This document shows positions 53,935 through 64,000 of a stretch of 64,000 bases of DNA, piece by piece. Location: assembly GCA_036426205.1 (NCBI GenBank), contig CM071570.1, forward strand, positions 73,811,763-73,875,762, written 5' to 3'. How positions within the stretch are numbered: the first letter of the stretch is position 1; each line of letters starts with the position of its first letter. A model generated the notes under the pieces. That model saw nothing but the letters and a program-made list of their open reading frames with translations. It was not told the origin of the DNA and did no database searches. A program made the translations under genes and the position numbers. This DNA is from Ascaphus truei (lineage: Eukaryota; Chordata; Amphibia; Anura; Ascaphidae).

Positions 53935-54390
53935 TGTGATTTGAAGTGCAGGGGGGGGGTGATTTGAGGTGCAGGGAGAGTGATTTGAAGTGCAGGGGAG
54001 GGTGATTTGAGGTGCAGGGGAGGGTGATTTAAGGTGCAGGGGAGGGGGATTTGAGGTGCAGGGGGGGTGATTTGAGGTGCAGGGGAGAGCGATTTGAGGT
54101 GCAGGGGAGAGTAATGTGAGGTGCAGGGGAGAGCAATGTGAGGTGCAGGGGGGGAAGTGATGTGAGGTGTAGGGGGGGTGATTTGAGGTGCCGGGGGGTG
54201 GGGGGGAGAGGTGAGTAGGTGCGGGGGGGTGGTGATGTGAGATGCAAGGGGGGGAGAGTGATGTGAGGTGCAGGGGGGAGAGGGATGTGAGGTGCAGGGG
54301 GGGAGAGGGATGTGAGGTGCAGGGGGGAGAGGGATGTGAGGTGCAGGGGGGAGAGGGATGTGAGGTGCTGGGTGGGTAGTATGTGTGTGG
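53935..54390 (+). repeat. G-rich minisatellite, about 22-bp unit, roughly 20 copies
   Basis: Units such as TGATTTGAGGTGCAGGGGAG follow each other with drift to TGATGTGAGGTGCAGGGGGG. The change from TTT to TGT and GG-run length varies in blocks, showing stepwise expansion. Long minus-strand frames (Ser/Pro/Leu repeats) are artefacts. Confidence 0.95.
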
Positions 54391-54645
54391 TGTGCAGGCG
54401 GGTAGTGTGTTTGATGTGGAGGGGGAGTATTATTTGTGTGGGTGAGGGTGGAGAGATGGGGGTATGAGAGATAGATGGGGAGTCTCGTAAAGGTTGATAT
54501 TGAGGGGTTGTGGGGGAGATATATGATGAGGGGTGCTGGGACAAATATATGAGGATGATGATGATGGGTGCTGGGGGAGATATGAGGATGATGATGATGA
54601 TGAGAGGTGCTGGAGGAGAGATGATGATGATGATTATTTTTCCGG
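54391..54645 (+). repeat. GAT/GGTGCTGGG low-complexity stretch
   Basis: GATGATGATGATG runs separated by AGGGGTGCTGGGGGAGATAT-like units. It continues the tandem expansion inside the hAT-like element. Confidence 0.8.
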
Positions 54646-54846
54646 TGCGGCCCAAATCTTTTTTCATTGGAGCAGTTCAGCCCTTCTCACTTAACAAGTT
54701 GTGCAGGCCTGATCTACATCATTTTGCACCAGTGGCGTATGTATGGAGCTTCTTGTGTCTTCTGTTTTGCTCTTAGGCACAGACGTTAATGCCACCTAAA
54801 TCATGGGCATTCATTTGACTCAAAGAGAAAGGGAATATGCATCAAA

Positions 54847-55136
54847 CTAAGTCCCCGCTAGCGCTGATCGAACTGAGCAGGCAGCGCTTGGAGAAGACTT
54901 ACATATATAGATATATGTAAGTCCCCGCTCACGCAGTGCGCGCGGCATTCGTGCGCGTGCACACGCTCAGCCGCTATCGGCGCTTAGGTAAACAAAAAAC
55001 CTATACTTACCCGTTCGCTCAACTACCCGCAATGCCCCCCCCCAACTCCCCCGTGCACGCGTACAATAGGACACCCGGCGCTCATGCTTGGAGCGCTCTC
55101 CAAGCATGAGCGCGCTCAGTGCCAGCGGGGACTTAG
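54847..55136. mobile_element. MITE with CTAAGTCCCCGC ends, 290 bp
   Basis: CTAAGTCCCCGCTAGCGCTG at the left pairs with CAGTGCCAGCGGGGACTTAG at the right. Inside, CTCATGCTTGGAG (55081) and CTCCAAGCATGAG (55098) form a perfect 13-bp hairpin, and ACTTACATATATAGATATAT a weaker one. No TSD was found. Superfamily unassigned. Confidence 0.75.
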
Positions 55137-57384
55137 CCTCAGTTGTAGGCTCAAAACTAGACAGCTCGTTATAATTAGAAGTAAACACGAGTTATTAAAG
55201 TAATCAATACAGATATGGTGGATGAATGAAACTTTCACCAATAATGCTTATTACCACGATTTGCCACCGTAACATCGAACCATTAAAGTTTCCCTCTGGT
55301 GATGCAGCGGCCTCACATTTTGCCGTGCAAGGCTCAGGATTGCTGGGCTGGAAGAGTTTTCCAAATGTGGAAGATCAAGAACTAAAGCTATCTGGAACAC
55401 TGTGGGAAAACCAGCGAAAAACCTGTCCCAGGCTCATTAAATTGTCATTTCTTATGTGATAACTCTGATGCAGCTTTTTTGCACCACTGTTCTCACTAGG
55501 AGATTTTGATAAATAAACTTCCTCATATTTTGGACAGGAGAGTTTGGTCATCTTTTCTATAATAATGGATATCACTGTATTATGTGTACCATTATAATAG
55601 ATAGCTGGATGCTTCTACATTGTACTAACATTTTGTTCTGCTTCATAATCAACATTATTCTACACACACTCGACCAGTATCTGTGTGCTTGGGACATATT
55701 AGCACCTAATTCCCTATGGGCACAGCGCCCATGACTGTTTGGGAATACACGGCATCATTAAGCAATGTTCAGGGAAGGATAATTCCACGTATCAAGAAAC
55801 AGTGCTTAAAATGTTTGGCAAAGTTTAGTCACATTTATGTTCTGTGTAATAGAACTATAGCTCAATATCTGACAGAATAAGAATGTCTGCTTTAAGTATT
55901 GATGTACAGTGTGTTACATTTATATTGCATGAACTTCTATAAACAAAGTAGTTCCTCCATACCTAAATTCTAGCGCATTAAATCAGGGGGTTAGTGGAAC
56001 ATTCCAATATAATGTCAAAATATTTGCCTGCCTATACTGTACATCCTGATGAAATCTGTAATCCTAGTTACTGGAAACAGAGAACGTGAACATTTTCCAG
56101 TAGCCGACAGTGAACATAAGATTTACAAAGTCTAGATTTATATTAAACCCCACGGTACATTTTCAGCCAGAGTACTATAAATATTTGCAAAATGTATATT
56201 CAATTCACCAATCATTCTGTACATCATTCGAATCTTACAAGTTTGAGACCTTGTTGCGCAACGTGTGTGTGATGTTGTATCTTCTCTTCTTCCTATAGAA
56301 AGTGCTTTTGAAACACCATCAAATATGTCCTTTCTTCTCTCCTTTCATGTCATTTCCTTTAATGACCACATTACATTAGCAGAAAAGAAAAAAGGAGAGG
56401 AAGGGGCTGGGGGGGTGGGGGGCGGGGGGGCTTGAAACATTGCTTTTTAAGACCAGTGCGTGTCTGTCTGCATACTCACTTCTGTATTCTATTTTTGTAC
56501 ATGAAAGTAAATATTTTTTGCTGAATTTGCTAGGAGCATGTGAGTTTTTCTTGTTTATCCATAACCTGAGTGCTGATCCTATGGTGTAACACATTACATC
56601 CATATCAAGAGAAATTAGATAACATTTTTAAAACATTGTTGTAAAATATTCACACGTTATTTCATTCTAAGTTTAATTTTTTTTTTTTATTTAAAAAACC
56701 CCTCTGGTTTTATGTTTTTTTTGCAACCCTATCATTTTTTTACATTGGCTGATCTCACGAGGGTAACGTTGCAAAAATATCAATAAATCAAAAATGTGAA
56801 AGCAGAATGCAATGCTGTCCTAATTCTGCGAAATAAATCATGCTGTGATATGTTATGAGATTAGAAATGAAGCTCAGCGGACAAACACACAACTTTTTTT
56901 TTAAACATAAAATAAAGTCGAGTTATAGATTACATTACTTTCATTATGTTCTCATATTATTATCATTTATCATAACAACAAATATGTTCTAAAAACACAT
57001 CTCACATCAAGAAAAAAAATTGCCGTCTACAGAGATTTTCAACCTGGGTTCATATATATACTGACCAATTCTCCATTCTTTTGTTTGTTTGTTTGTTTGT
57101 TTTTTTAGAGGAAGACACCTCAATTTCTTATTAAAAAGCATATACTGTAATTTCTCTGCTCTTTCCCAAAAATAATTCCATTGTCCCAATGAAAGTCCCC
57201 AGAAGTTTTAGAAATGTTCTACATTTTCTTCCCAGATCTCCTTGATTAGAAACTTCCCCAGCGTGGTGGAAAAAAATTCCCTGGGAAAAAAAGCTTTTTT
57301 CTTTTCTACAGGGCTCAATCTTTTATTTTGGCAATACTATTTTAATGTAATAATTAAAAATAATGTTATTTTTTGTAATACTGT
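55137..57384. other. unassigned 2.2-kb interval
   Basis: AT-rich. No coding, element ends or RNA gene recognised. A G-rich run lies near 56408-56430 and TTTG repeats near 57079-57102. Confidence 0.45.
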
Positions 57385-57660
57385 AATGTTATAAATGCCC
57401 TCTCTCTAGCAGTGCACCAATTGTATCTAATGACTGCCTGGTCACATGATCTTCTTTGGTCCTCTTCTTCTGCACTGCCGGCCATTTAGTGAACCCTTGA
57501 TCGTGGTTTCGCTGATCGATCACATGAGAACGGATCGATCGGCAACTTGGCTAATAACTTATCATTGTGTGGATTGTATTGATGCACATATTAAAGGGCG
57601 GGGGGGGGGGGGAATAAATAAATTAAAAAAAACCAGCAGCTTGAACTGCAGCTTTAAAGG
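57385..57660 (+). mobile_element. MITE family T, right part
   Basis: CTCTCTAGCAGTGCACCAAT, CTGGTCACATGATCTTC and GGCCATTTAGTGAACCC match 33310-33430. It ends GCTTGAACTGCAGCTTTAAA, the inverse of the left end at 33090. A G13 run lies at about 57600. Confidence 0.65.
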
Positions 57661-58649
57661 GTTCCACGGACTCGAGCACATTTTGAAATGGTCGTTACCG
57701 TTCTTAAAAGGTTGAAAACCACTGTCAGCATCAATCGTATCTTCCTTTAAAGAAGAAAAGCAATCTCCTAAGCCACTTGAGGTAACAAAACTCTGTAAGA
57801 GATCCTTACTGGGATGCAGGCCAAAAGGAAGCAATACAGATGTGCTAAATATGTTCATAAGAATACAAAACACATGCATTTCCCAGTCCCTGTATTGATC
57901 ACTTTCCAAAGAAATCTGCCAGTATAATACTTTTTATTTGTCTGTTGTGCAATTGACACTCGTATCATACCGTAAGTGGAATAAGACTGCCAAGCAAATC
58001 TTGGTCGACATTATTCTTTAAAGTACTCCAGCTTACAGAATACAAGTTACAGGCTTTTGTAAGTTGAAATGATGTAACCTCACAGATCAGAGAGAGTACA
58101 AAAGGCACTTACTAACCAACGAACCCTGCTATCATCATGTACATACACAAAGCACATAGGCTTTAGCAAAACTGATCACAGCTCCTTATAGATTCATTTT
58201 TAGTGAAGATAAAGGAGTGTTTTTTCCGATATGATTTAGGTTTACGCAGATTTGTTTTTAAAACTAGTAGCCATAGTTACGCCAAAAAAATTTGGGGGCA
58301 AATTTGACACATTTCTGGTAAACCCTTCCAACTGTTTGAAGAACTAAACAGGTCCAGTTTTGAATATCTCAAGTCTGCAGAGGGCTATACAATACTGTAT
58401 ATGTATTTATTATCACAGTGAAGTGCCCATGTTAACAATATAGATGGACTGTATTGCTATGTATCTGCTGCTACTAATATCTGAAAGCTAATAATCCACC
58501 ATAACAACCATAATAGAGCATGTTGTAAGAAAACGGATGCGTTTCTAAGGGCACTGGAAACTGTGCTTACACATTTGTGAATTGTAATTGAATACTTCAC
58601 TATAACATGATGACTAGAGGGATGACTCATTAAACTTGCAATCCCATTA
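57661..58649. other. unassigned interval
   Basis: No gene or element recognised. The TA at 58648-58649 is the left target of the following MITE. Confidence 0.4.
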
Positions 58650-59133
58650 CAGGCAGTCCTCGTTTTACAACGCTTCACTTTACAACGAATGGCTTATCCA
58701 ACGCTATGCAATGCATACCTATATTCATTTTTACAACGCCAAAATGGCTTATCCAACGCTCTTACGACGCTTTGCAACGTTGTGCATGTGTGTATATACA
58801 TACACATTCACATAAATAACGTTGCAAAGCGTCCTAAGAGCGTATATATATAATATTATACTATATAATATTATATTATACTATATAATATATTATTTAT
58901 TATGTTATATTATATATATAATACAGTATATGCACTATATAATTTATGTGTGTGCTGCATATCTTATTGCCTGCATAAAATATTTGGTGTATTTTAGTGT
59001 TAAAAATGCCTTCAGGAACGGAACCTTTCATTTAAACAGTGTTCCTATGGGAAAACGTGTTTCGCTTTACAACGTTTCGCTTTACAACGCCATTTTGAGT
59101 AACGCATTGTGTCGGATAACCGAGGACTACCTG
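58650..59133. mobile_element. Tigger/pogo-like MITE, 484 bp, TA target
   Basis: CAGGCAGTCCTCGTTTTACA at the left and (reverse strand) CAGGTAGTCCTCGGTTATCC at the right are inverted ends flanked by TA (58648-58649, 59134-59135). CGCTT(C/T)ACTTTACAACG subrepeats near both ends are of the type seen in Tigger-like elements. A TA-rich core (58840-58930) folds on itself, and TTGCAACGTT/AACGTTGCAA bracket a palindrome at about 58770-58840. The pogo/Tigger label rests on the CCTCG...TTTTAC motif from memory. Confidence 0.8.
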
Positions 59134-59135
59134 TA

Positions 59136-59739
59136 CCATCATTAAAACAGATAGAATGCATACCTACAAAAATGAAATATAAATGGCAATCATTCAAATA
59201 TTCTGAATCCTGCCCCAATGTCTGTCTTCACACACAACAAACGATAGATTTCCATCAACGGATCACACTACCTTTTAGTGCCACACTGAACAATTCATGG
59301 TTATCCCCATTGAATTTTTAAAGTTGTTTTTCACTTGTTGCACATCAATGAAATTCTTGAGTGGTCATTTACACTGCCACATCTGAACATGTAACAATGA
59401 TCAACTCCATCCTTCAGGCTCACCAGAAGTAAACAACTATTAAAGCATCTATAAAACAACATCCTTCAGTAAGGGATAATTATTTCCTGTTACAAATGCA
59501 ATGAATGATGGTGCTCCAGTTAAATGATGGAGTGCCATATATCAACATTATATATTGTGCAGAGGAAATCATGTGTGGTCAACACTACAATCAATGAAGT
59601 GGATGTGATGGGAGTGGAGCAATGATTAAGAGCTAACTATCATTATTAGTCCCATAAGGCAACAATCAACATTCACTATTTTAGGCTATTGTATAATCTC
59701 ATGGCACAGCTAAAGAAATTGGGCAAATAAAATATAATT
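59136..59739. other. unassigned interval
   Basis: AT-rich, no feature seen. Confidence 0.4.
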
Positions 59740-59975
59740 TAGATTGTTACTGTAGCTCTTCGGAGCAGAGACATATTGAGGGACATTCACTCCTTGTTCC
59801 CCTATTACCTGCCATTCAAGTCAAGAGTAGTGAATGTGGGATTGCTGTGTGATAACCTGTATCAGAGCTTAGCAAATCCCCACAATTGTGCATGGAAAAT
59901 TATGTGTACAGTACTCCAAAAACTGTTTGCATTATATAAGAATAACAACTATTATTATTATTATTATTATTACAA
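59740..59975 (+). repeat. decayed L2-like 3' tail with TAT microsatellite
   Basis: TTTAGATTGTTACTGTAGCT with TCTTCGGAGCAGAGAC, ending GCATTATATAAGAATAAC and a TATTATTATTATTATTAT run at about 59950-59972. It has the same general layout as the 30355 and 49190 tails. Confidence 0.5.
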
Positions 59976-60489
59976 GTACCGAAAATGAAGAAGCATTTTC
60001 TTTTCACCCTTAAATACAGAATATATAGCAGCCAATTGTTACTTCCACCTTAGCTCACCCTTCTCTGTCAGAGAACAAAGTATTAGAAGGGCTAAGAGCT
60101 TTATTTAAAAGATTAGGAGTACCAAACACAGATCAAAATAAACCCACAGACGTCTTTGGTGAATCCGTATTATCATGTTATTATACTGTATACTACAAAA
60201 AGGGGGCACTTTGCCTGTGGAATATGAGGTTTTTCTCAACACACAGTGATATCACACAATATGGATAAAGTAAAGGAATTCTATCCACTTTAACATTTCA
60301 GCTTACTCTGTTTACTAATGTAAAGTGATTTAGAGATATGGTTTGGTGCCCGATTAAAAATAAAGGGATCCTTCCATATAAAACATGGCACTGCTATTGA
60401 GTTATTTAGATCCTGGTGTGAACTGCAACTTCAAACAATTGCAGAAAAGGTGTAAGAGAAAGCTCGAGAAGTCAAACGGAGTTATGTAA
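59976..60489. other. unassigned interval
   Basis: No feature seen. Confidence 0.4.
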
Positions 60490-61960
60490 AACAGTCCCTG
60501 CTACAAAAATAAGGTAAAATCAATACCCTAGATTTACCAAGATCCAGAATGTAAGAGAGGGCCTGAAGATGATCAGTACGAACAACCCAAGCTTGGCTTC
60601 CACAACACGAGGTTCCATGGATTCTCTAACATCTTCCATGGCGAACTAGAGTACATCAACAATCTCAGACCAACAACATGTAATCTGAACCCCGTACATC
60701 CTGGCTTGTGAAAGCCTCAAAAGGAAGCAGCATCCTCAACCAAACAATAGATCAGAGAAAGTTCCCAGAGAAACAAAAATCAACACCAGATACCTCAGAC
60801 GTAAATAGCTTCAGACCAGTTTTCCATCTCCCATTCCTCTCCAAAGTCCTAGAAAAGGTAATAGATCTAACTACCAGCCCATCTAGGGAAAAGAAAACAT
60901 TCTGACAAAAATCAGTCAGGCTTCAGTAAAATTCACAGCACCAGAAATACCATAAGTGTGACAGATGACTTGCTGATTCTAGAACACATGATCTCCATCG
61001 ATTCTCATCGTGTAGGAACATGGTTGACCACAGCCTCTTATTACACAGAATGGAAACTGTTGCAGGGATATTTGACCACACCCTTGAGTGATTTGCCTGC
61101 TTCTTAAGCAGAAGAATCCAAAAGTATCCAGGAATATTGTAAAATAATCATTACATGTGGAGTACATCAAGCCTCTATTCTCTCCCCTCTTTAACATCTA
61201 TGTGAAGTCACTGGATCTCATTATTACAAGTCATTATCTCAAGTATCACCAATATGCAGATGATACCCTGCTGTATGTAACTATTACTCCGGATACGATA
61301 TCTCACTTAGCTGCTATTGAAGCTTTCATTGCAGCTATAAGAACATGGATGTAATGACAGTTGCCTATAATTAAATATGGACAAGATGGAGACTATCATA
61401 TGACCATATAACCAAATTGATAAACTAAAGGACCTGAAAAAACTCAAATTCCAAGACCACGCTACAGCACCCTCCTAGACAGTGAAACACCTGAGTATCT
61501 CCAATGATAGTAATGTCACAACAAGAAAAAGTCAGACAGCCAACTCCTGCCTCTATCACCTCTGCTCTTTTAAGATACTTGCATCAAACCCTGGTCAGCT
61601 TCAGACTTGATTGTGGTAACTTACTCTATCTTGTCTTACCAAACAGCCAGATCAATCATTTGCAGAAAAATCATAATACAGCAGCTAGAACTATCGGAAT
61701 CCTGTGCAGACAAACACATTAGTGGAACCCTGAAAGAACTTCACTCACAACCAATCAGACAGAAAATGTTGTTCAAAGTCACTTCTACAGCAGCCTCGCA
61801 TGAACATACATCTCGACATGCTGTCTTAGTCAACCAGACTACTCAGATCAACCAACACGCACTGCTCAGTGTTACTTGATTTAAACCACCAGAATTGTTA
61901 AAGGGCACAGACTTTAGAACAACCTCTCAATCAGCGCCAGGAAACCTCCCACCTTCCACT
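60490..61960 (+). pseudogene. L2-like LINE reverse transcriptase relic
   Basis: Short frames carry, in order, NSFRPVFHLPFLSKVLEKVI (60820-60870), GVHQASILSP and LFNIYVKSLDLIITSHYLKY followed by the catalytic QYADDTLLY (about 61165-61285), and RLDCGNLLYLVLPNSQINHL with NHNTAARTI (about 61600-61690). These are the L2-clade RT and post-RT motifs in the right order and spacing. Many frameshifts and stops show a long-dead copy. Its expected 3' end is not visible. Confidence 0.85.
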
Positions 61961-61974
61961 TTTTTTTAAAGAAA

Positions 61975-62155
61975 TCACTTAAAAAGGCAATTCATACAAT
62001 AATCTTTATAATCTATATTTGTATTATTCAGCTCTTAATGTTTTAAAATTAGTTTTAACATAATCTGCATCCTTTGATTTCTATAGCAGGTTTTAGCCCA
62101 CCTCCCCCAGCAGTGCAAGGTCTTTGTAACACTTTCCTGTTTGGGATAATTTGTT
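61975..62155 (+). mobile_element. MITE family T, left half (split by insertion)
   Basis: GCAATTCATACAATAATC, TGATTTCTATAGCAGG and CCCCAGCAGTGCAAGG lead to CCTGTTTGGGATAATTTGTT. The family continues at 63862 after the inserted fold-back element. Confidence 0.7.
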
Positions 62156-62686
62156 ACAAGTGAAAAAATAAGTGCAATATAGCGCTCGCGTGACAACCTA
62201 AATAAATAAACAAATGACAATAATAAATAGACCTGCGAATTGGAGTCCGAAAAAGAGTCCTTGAGCTGGTTAACTCTGGTTATCTCACAACCAGGAATAG
62301 ATGCAAGGGTGATAAACCTCTTGTGGCGCTGAGGTAAGGAATGACTTGTGAGATTCAATTGGACTGTAGATATTGTCCTGTTCCTTTAAATGAATACCTC
62401 AAGAGAGGGGAGACAAAACCTAGAAAGCACTGCAATAGTGCATTACCCAAGGACCATATGCATGAGTTAAATGAACAGAGCAATTTTTTAAACTTGTAAT
62501 GAAACAATAAAATTGCGTACAGATGTACATCAAACTTTAAAACATCTCAGTGCTGAAGCACTTGGAATAAAACTTTGCTCCTCCGTTGGGAAAAATTAGA
62601 ATCCTACTCACCAAAGGTGGCTAGGACATACGCCAATGATTATTTGGTCTTATAGCTGTTTGACACCGCTCGCCGTGGGGTGAAGT

Positions 62687-62824
62687 ACGTCAGTGCCTCG
62701 AGGAGATCCGTCTTCCGTGCTCAAAGTCGATTGCTTCCAGAGTCTCACCGATCGGCTCCTCTGCTGACGTCACCGCTAGTATTACACTCCGAGCACGGAA
62801 GGCGGATCTCCTCGAGGCACTGGC
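62687..62824. repeat. inner hairpin before the gap
   Basis: GTGCCTCGAGGAGATCCGTC (62692) with TTCCGTGCTC pairs with GAGCACGGAAGGCGGATCTC (62791) and CTCGAGGCACTGGC. It then runs straight into N bases, so its partner context is unknown. Confidence 0.8.
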
Positions 62825-62872
62825 NNNNNNNNNNNNNNNNNNNNNNNNNNNNNNNNNNNNNNNNNNNNTTTG
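62825..62872. other. assembly gap, 48 N
   Basis: A run of N between the two palindromic units. Flanking inverted repeats make a misassembly or collapsed arm likely here. Confidence 0.99.
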
Positions 62873-63021
62873 CTATCACTAATACACTTTGATTTTCAAC
62901 ATTGAGTGCTGTCTCTTGTTTACCAATCCTTGGAACGGTAACGTATAACTATTTTCTCTATATGGGACGTGCACCTGTGGCTTACCAGCACTTATTGGGG
63001 TGCCAACTGCCTTATCTGACT

Positions 63022-63685
63022 ATTAAACTAGTAATGAAACAATAAAATTGCATACAGATGTACATCAAACTTTATGTACTGAAGCACTTGGAATAAAACT
63101 TTGCTCCTCCGTTGGGAAAAATTAGAATCCTACTCACCAAAGGTGGCTAGGACATACGCCAATGATTATTTGGTCTTATAGCTGTTTGACACCGCTCGCC
63201 GTGTGGTGAAGTACGTCAGTGCCTCGAGGAGATCCGTCTTCCGTGCTCGGAGTCGATTGCTTCCAGAGTCTCACCGATCGGCTCCTCTGCTGACGTCACC
63301 GCTAGTGTCCACTGCAACGCCAAAATTATCCAACGCGTTTCGAAACTGAGGAGTTTTGAAACGCGTTGGATAATTTTGGCGTAGCAGGGACACCGTAGCA
63401 GTGGATACTAGCGGTGACGCAGCAGAGGAGCCGATCGGTGAGACTCTGAAGCAATCGACTTTGAGCACGGAAGACGGATCTCCTCGAGGCACTGACGTAC
63501 TTCACCCACGCGAGCGGTGTCAAACCTCTATAAGACCAAATAATCATTGGCTTGTCCTAGCCACCTTTGGTGAGTGAGGATTCTAATTTTTCCCAACGGA
63601 GGAGCAAAGTTTTATTCCAGGTGGCTCAGCACTGAGATGTTTAAATTTGATGTCATCTTACGCATTTATTGTTTCTTACAAGTAA
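63022..63685. repeat. large palindrome, arms about 330 bp
   Basis: Centre at about 63348-63352 (CCAACGCGTTTCGAAAC and GTTTTGAAACGCGTTGG). The arms contain CGGATCTCCTCGAGGCACTG, CCGATCGGTGAGACTCT and CAACGGAGGAGCAAAG, in both orientations with few changes. The centre is the gaaacgcgt motif. Confidence 0.85.
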
Positions 63686-63861
63686 AAATTGCCTGTTCAT
63701 TTAACTCATGCATATGGTCCTTGGTAATGCACTATTGCAGTGCTTCTCGGTTTTGTCTCCCCTCTCTTGAGGTATTCCATTTAAGGACAGGACAATATCT
63801 ACAGTCCAATTGAATCTCACAGGTCATTCCTTACCTCAGCGCCACAAGAGGTTTATCACCC

Positions 63862-64000
63862 TTGGGATAATTTGTTGCCAATATTCCAAGCAGTTTGAGC
63901 TGCAAACTGTAACCATAGATAATGTTACCGTAGTAATATAAGAATACATTATAGCTGCTGAGTTACACTGACTGAAGGATTGATTGAAACTGAAAGGCGG
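63862..64000 (+). mobile_element. MITE family T, right half (runs off the window)
   Basis: TTGTTGCCAATATTCCAAGC, GAGCTGCAAACTGTAACC and GACTGAAGGATTGATTG match 50240-50370. It completes the copy interrupted at 62155. Confidence 0.75.

Larger units (their letters stand above)
53641..54711. mobile_element. hAT-like element filled with a minisatellite, TSD ATCTACAT
   Basis: AAGGCCTGCACAAC at the left and GTTGTGCAGGCCTG at the right are inverted. ATCTACAT flanks both sides (53633-53640, 54712-54719), an exact 8-bp hAT-type TSD. The left 250 bp is very GC-rich (GCGGCACGCGGGCCGCATGC); most of the rest is the tandem repeat below. Near the right end TCCGGTGCGGCCCAAATC mirrors the GCGGCC-rich left. 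No transposase is present. Confidence 0.9.
62156..63861. mobile_element. fold-back palindromic insertion, 1.7 kb, TSD TTGGGATAATTTGTT
   Basis: TTGGGATAATTTGTT occurs at 62141-62155 and 63862-63876 and only once in the related uninterrupted MITE (50243 has the equivalent ATTATTTGTTGCC). A 15-bp TSD is longer than for known cut-and-paste elements and resembles target-primed reverse transcription. The insert is mainly inverted: 62307-62824 mirrors the right arm at 63353-63861, and 63022-63347 mirrors 63353-63685. A 150-bp asymmetric segment (62156-62306) contains an A-rich AAATAAATAAAC run. No coding. Confidence 0.75.

Noticed and set aside
54029..54667. 212-codon minus-strand frame with PHITLPPLHLTS-type repeats
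   Set aside because: Direct translation of the 22-bp minisatellite and adjacent GAT runs.
1..64000. Host protein-coding exons
   Set aside because: No open frame outside mobile elements resembles a known vertebrate protein; exons may exist but cannot be supported from sequence alone.

Overview
This window looks like vertebrate nuclear DNA, most probably from an anuran amphibian. I find no convincing host gene, tRNA, rRNA, CRISPR array or bacterial-type operon. Almost everything recognisable is an interspersed repeat. The frog assignment rests on general knowledge of frog repeats: a CR1 LINE ending in 8-bp ACATAGTT repeats, decayed L2-like LINEs and their tails, Tc1 transposons, piggyBac/hAT/Harbinger/Tigger-type miniature elements, and long GC-rich solo LTRs. 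A 48-base run of N at 62825-62872 shows this is an assembled eukaryotic scaffold. Most open frames are non-coding: they lie in purine/pyrimidine tracts, GC-rich LTRs or tandem repeats.

Layout. 0-6.6 kb: an L2-type tail, an LTR-like repeat, a clean 1.16-kb solo LTR (1683-2839, CATA target duplication) and a hAT-type end joined to a CpG-rich minisatellite. 6.7-9.9 kb: a near-complete but broken CR1 LINE on the minus strand. 10-15.9 kb: a purine tract, LTR-like repeats and a LINE tail. 15.9-19.8 kb: a composite element bounded by inverted ends. It carries a promoter-like block, two exon-like blocks and several nested hairpins, and is interrupted by its own solo LTR. 20-27 kb: more LTRs and a second CR1 fragment split by a Harbinger-type MITE. 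30-31 kb: a 42-bp minisatellite and a 206-bp-arm palindrome. 34.7-36.1 kb: an internally deleted Tc1. 36.8-39.5 kb: hAT and piggyBac MITEs, one hAT-like element filled with a GGA tract. 41.8-47.4 kb: an L2 relic, MITE fragments, a 2.1-kb solo LTR candidate and a second Tc1. 48.6-55.1 kb: a hAT MITE, a relative of the 16-20 kb composite element, a hAT-like element filled with a minisatellite, and another MITE. 57-64 kb: a Tigger-like MITE, an L2 reverse-transcriptase relic, and a fold-back palindrome inserted with a 15-bp target duplication.

The strongest candidate for something not well described is the composite family at 15922-19841 and about 50590-51680. The two copies share collinear modules: an exon-like block with in-frame indels and mostly third-position changes, then hairpins in the same order. 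Their recognisable right ends differ. I cannot tell from sequence alone whether it is already catalogued. Family names are by motif and target-duplication reasoning only; no database search was possible.
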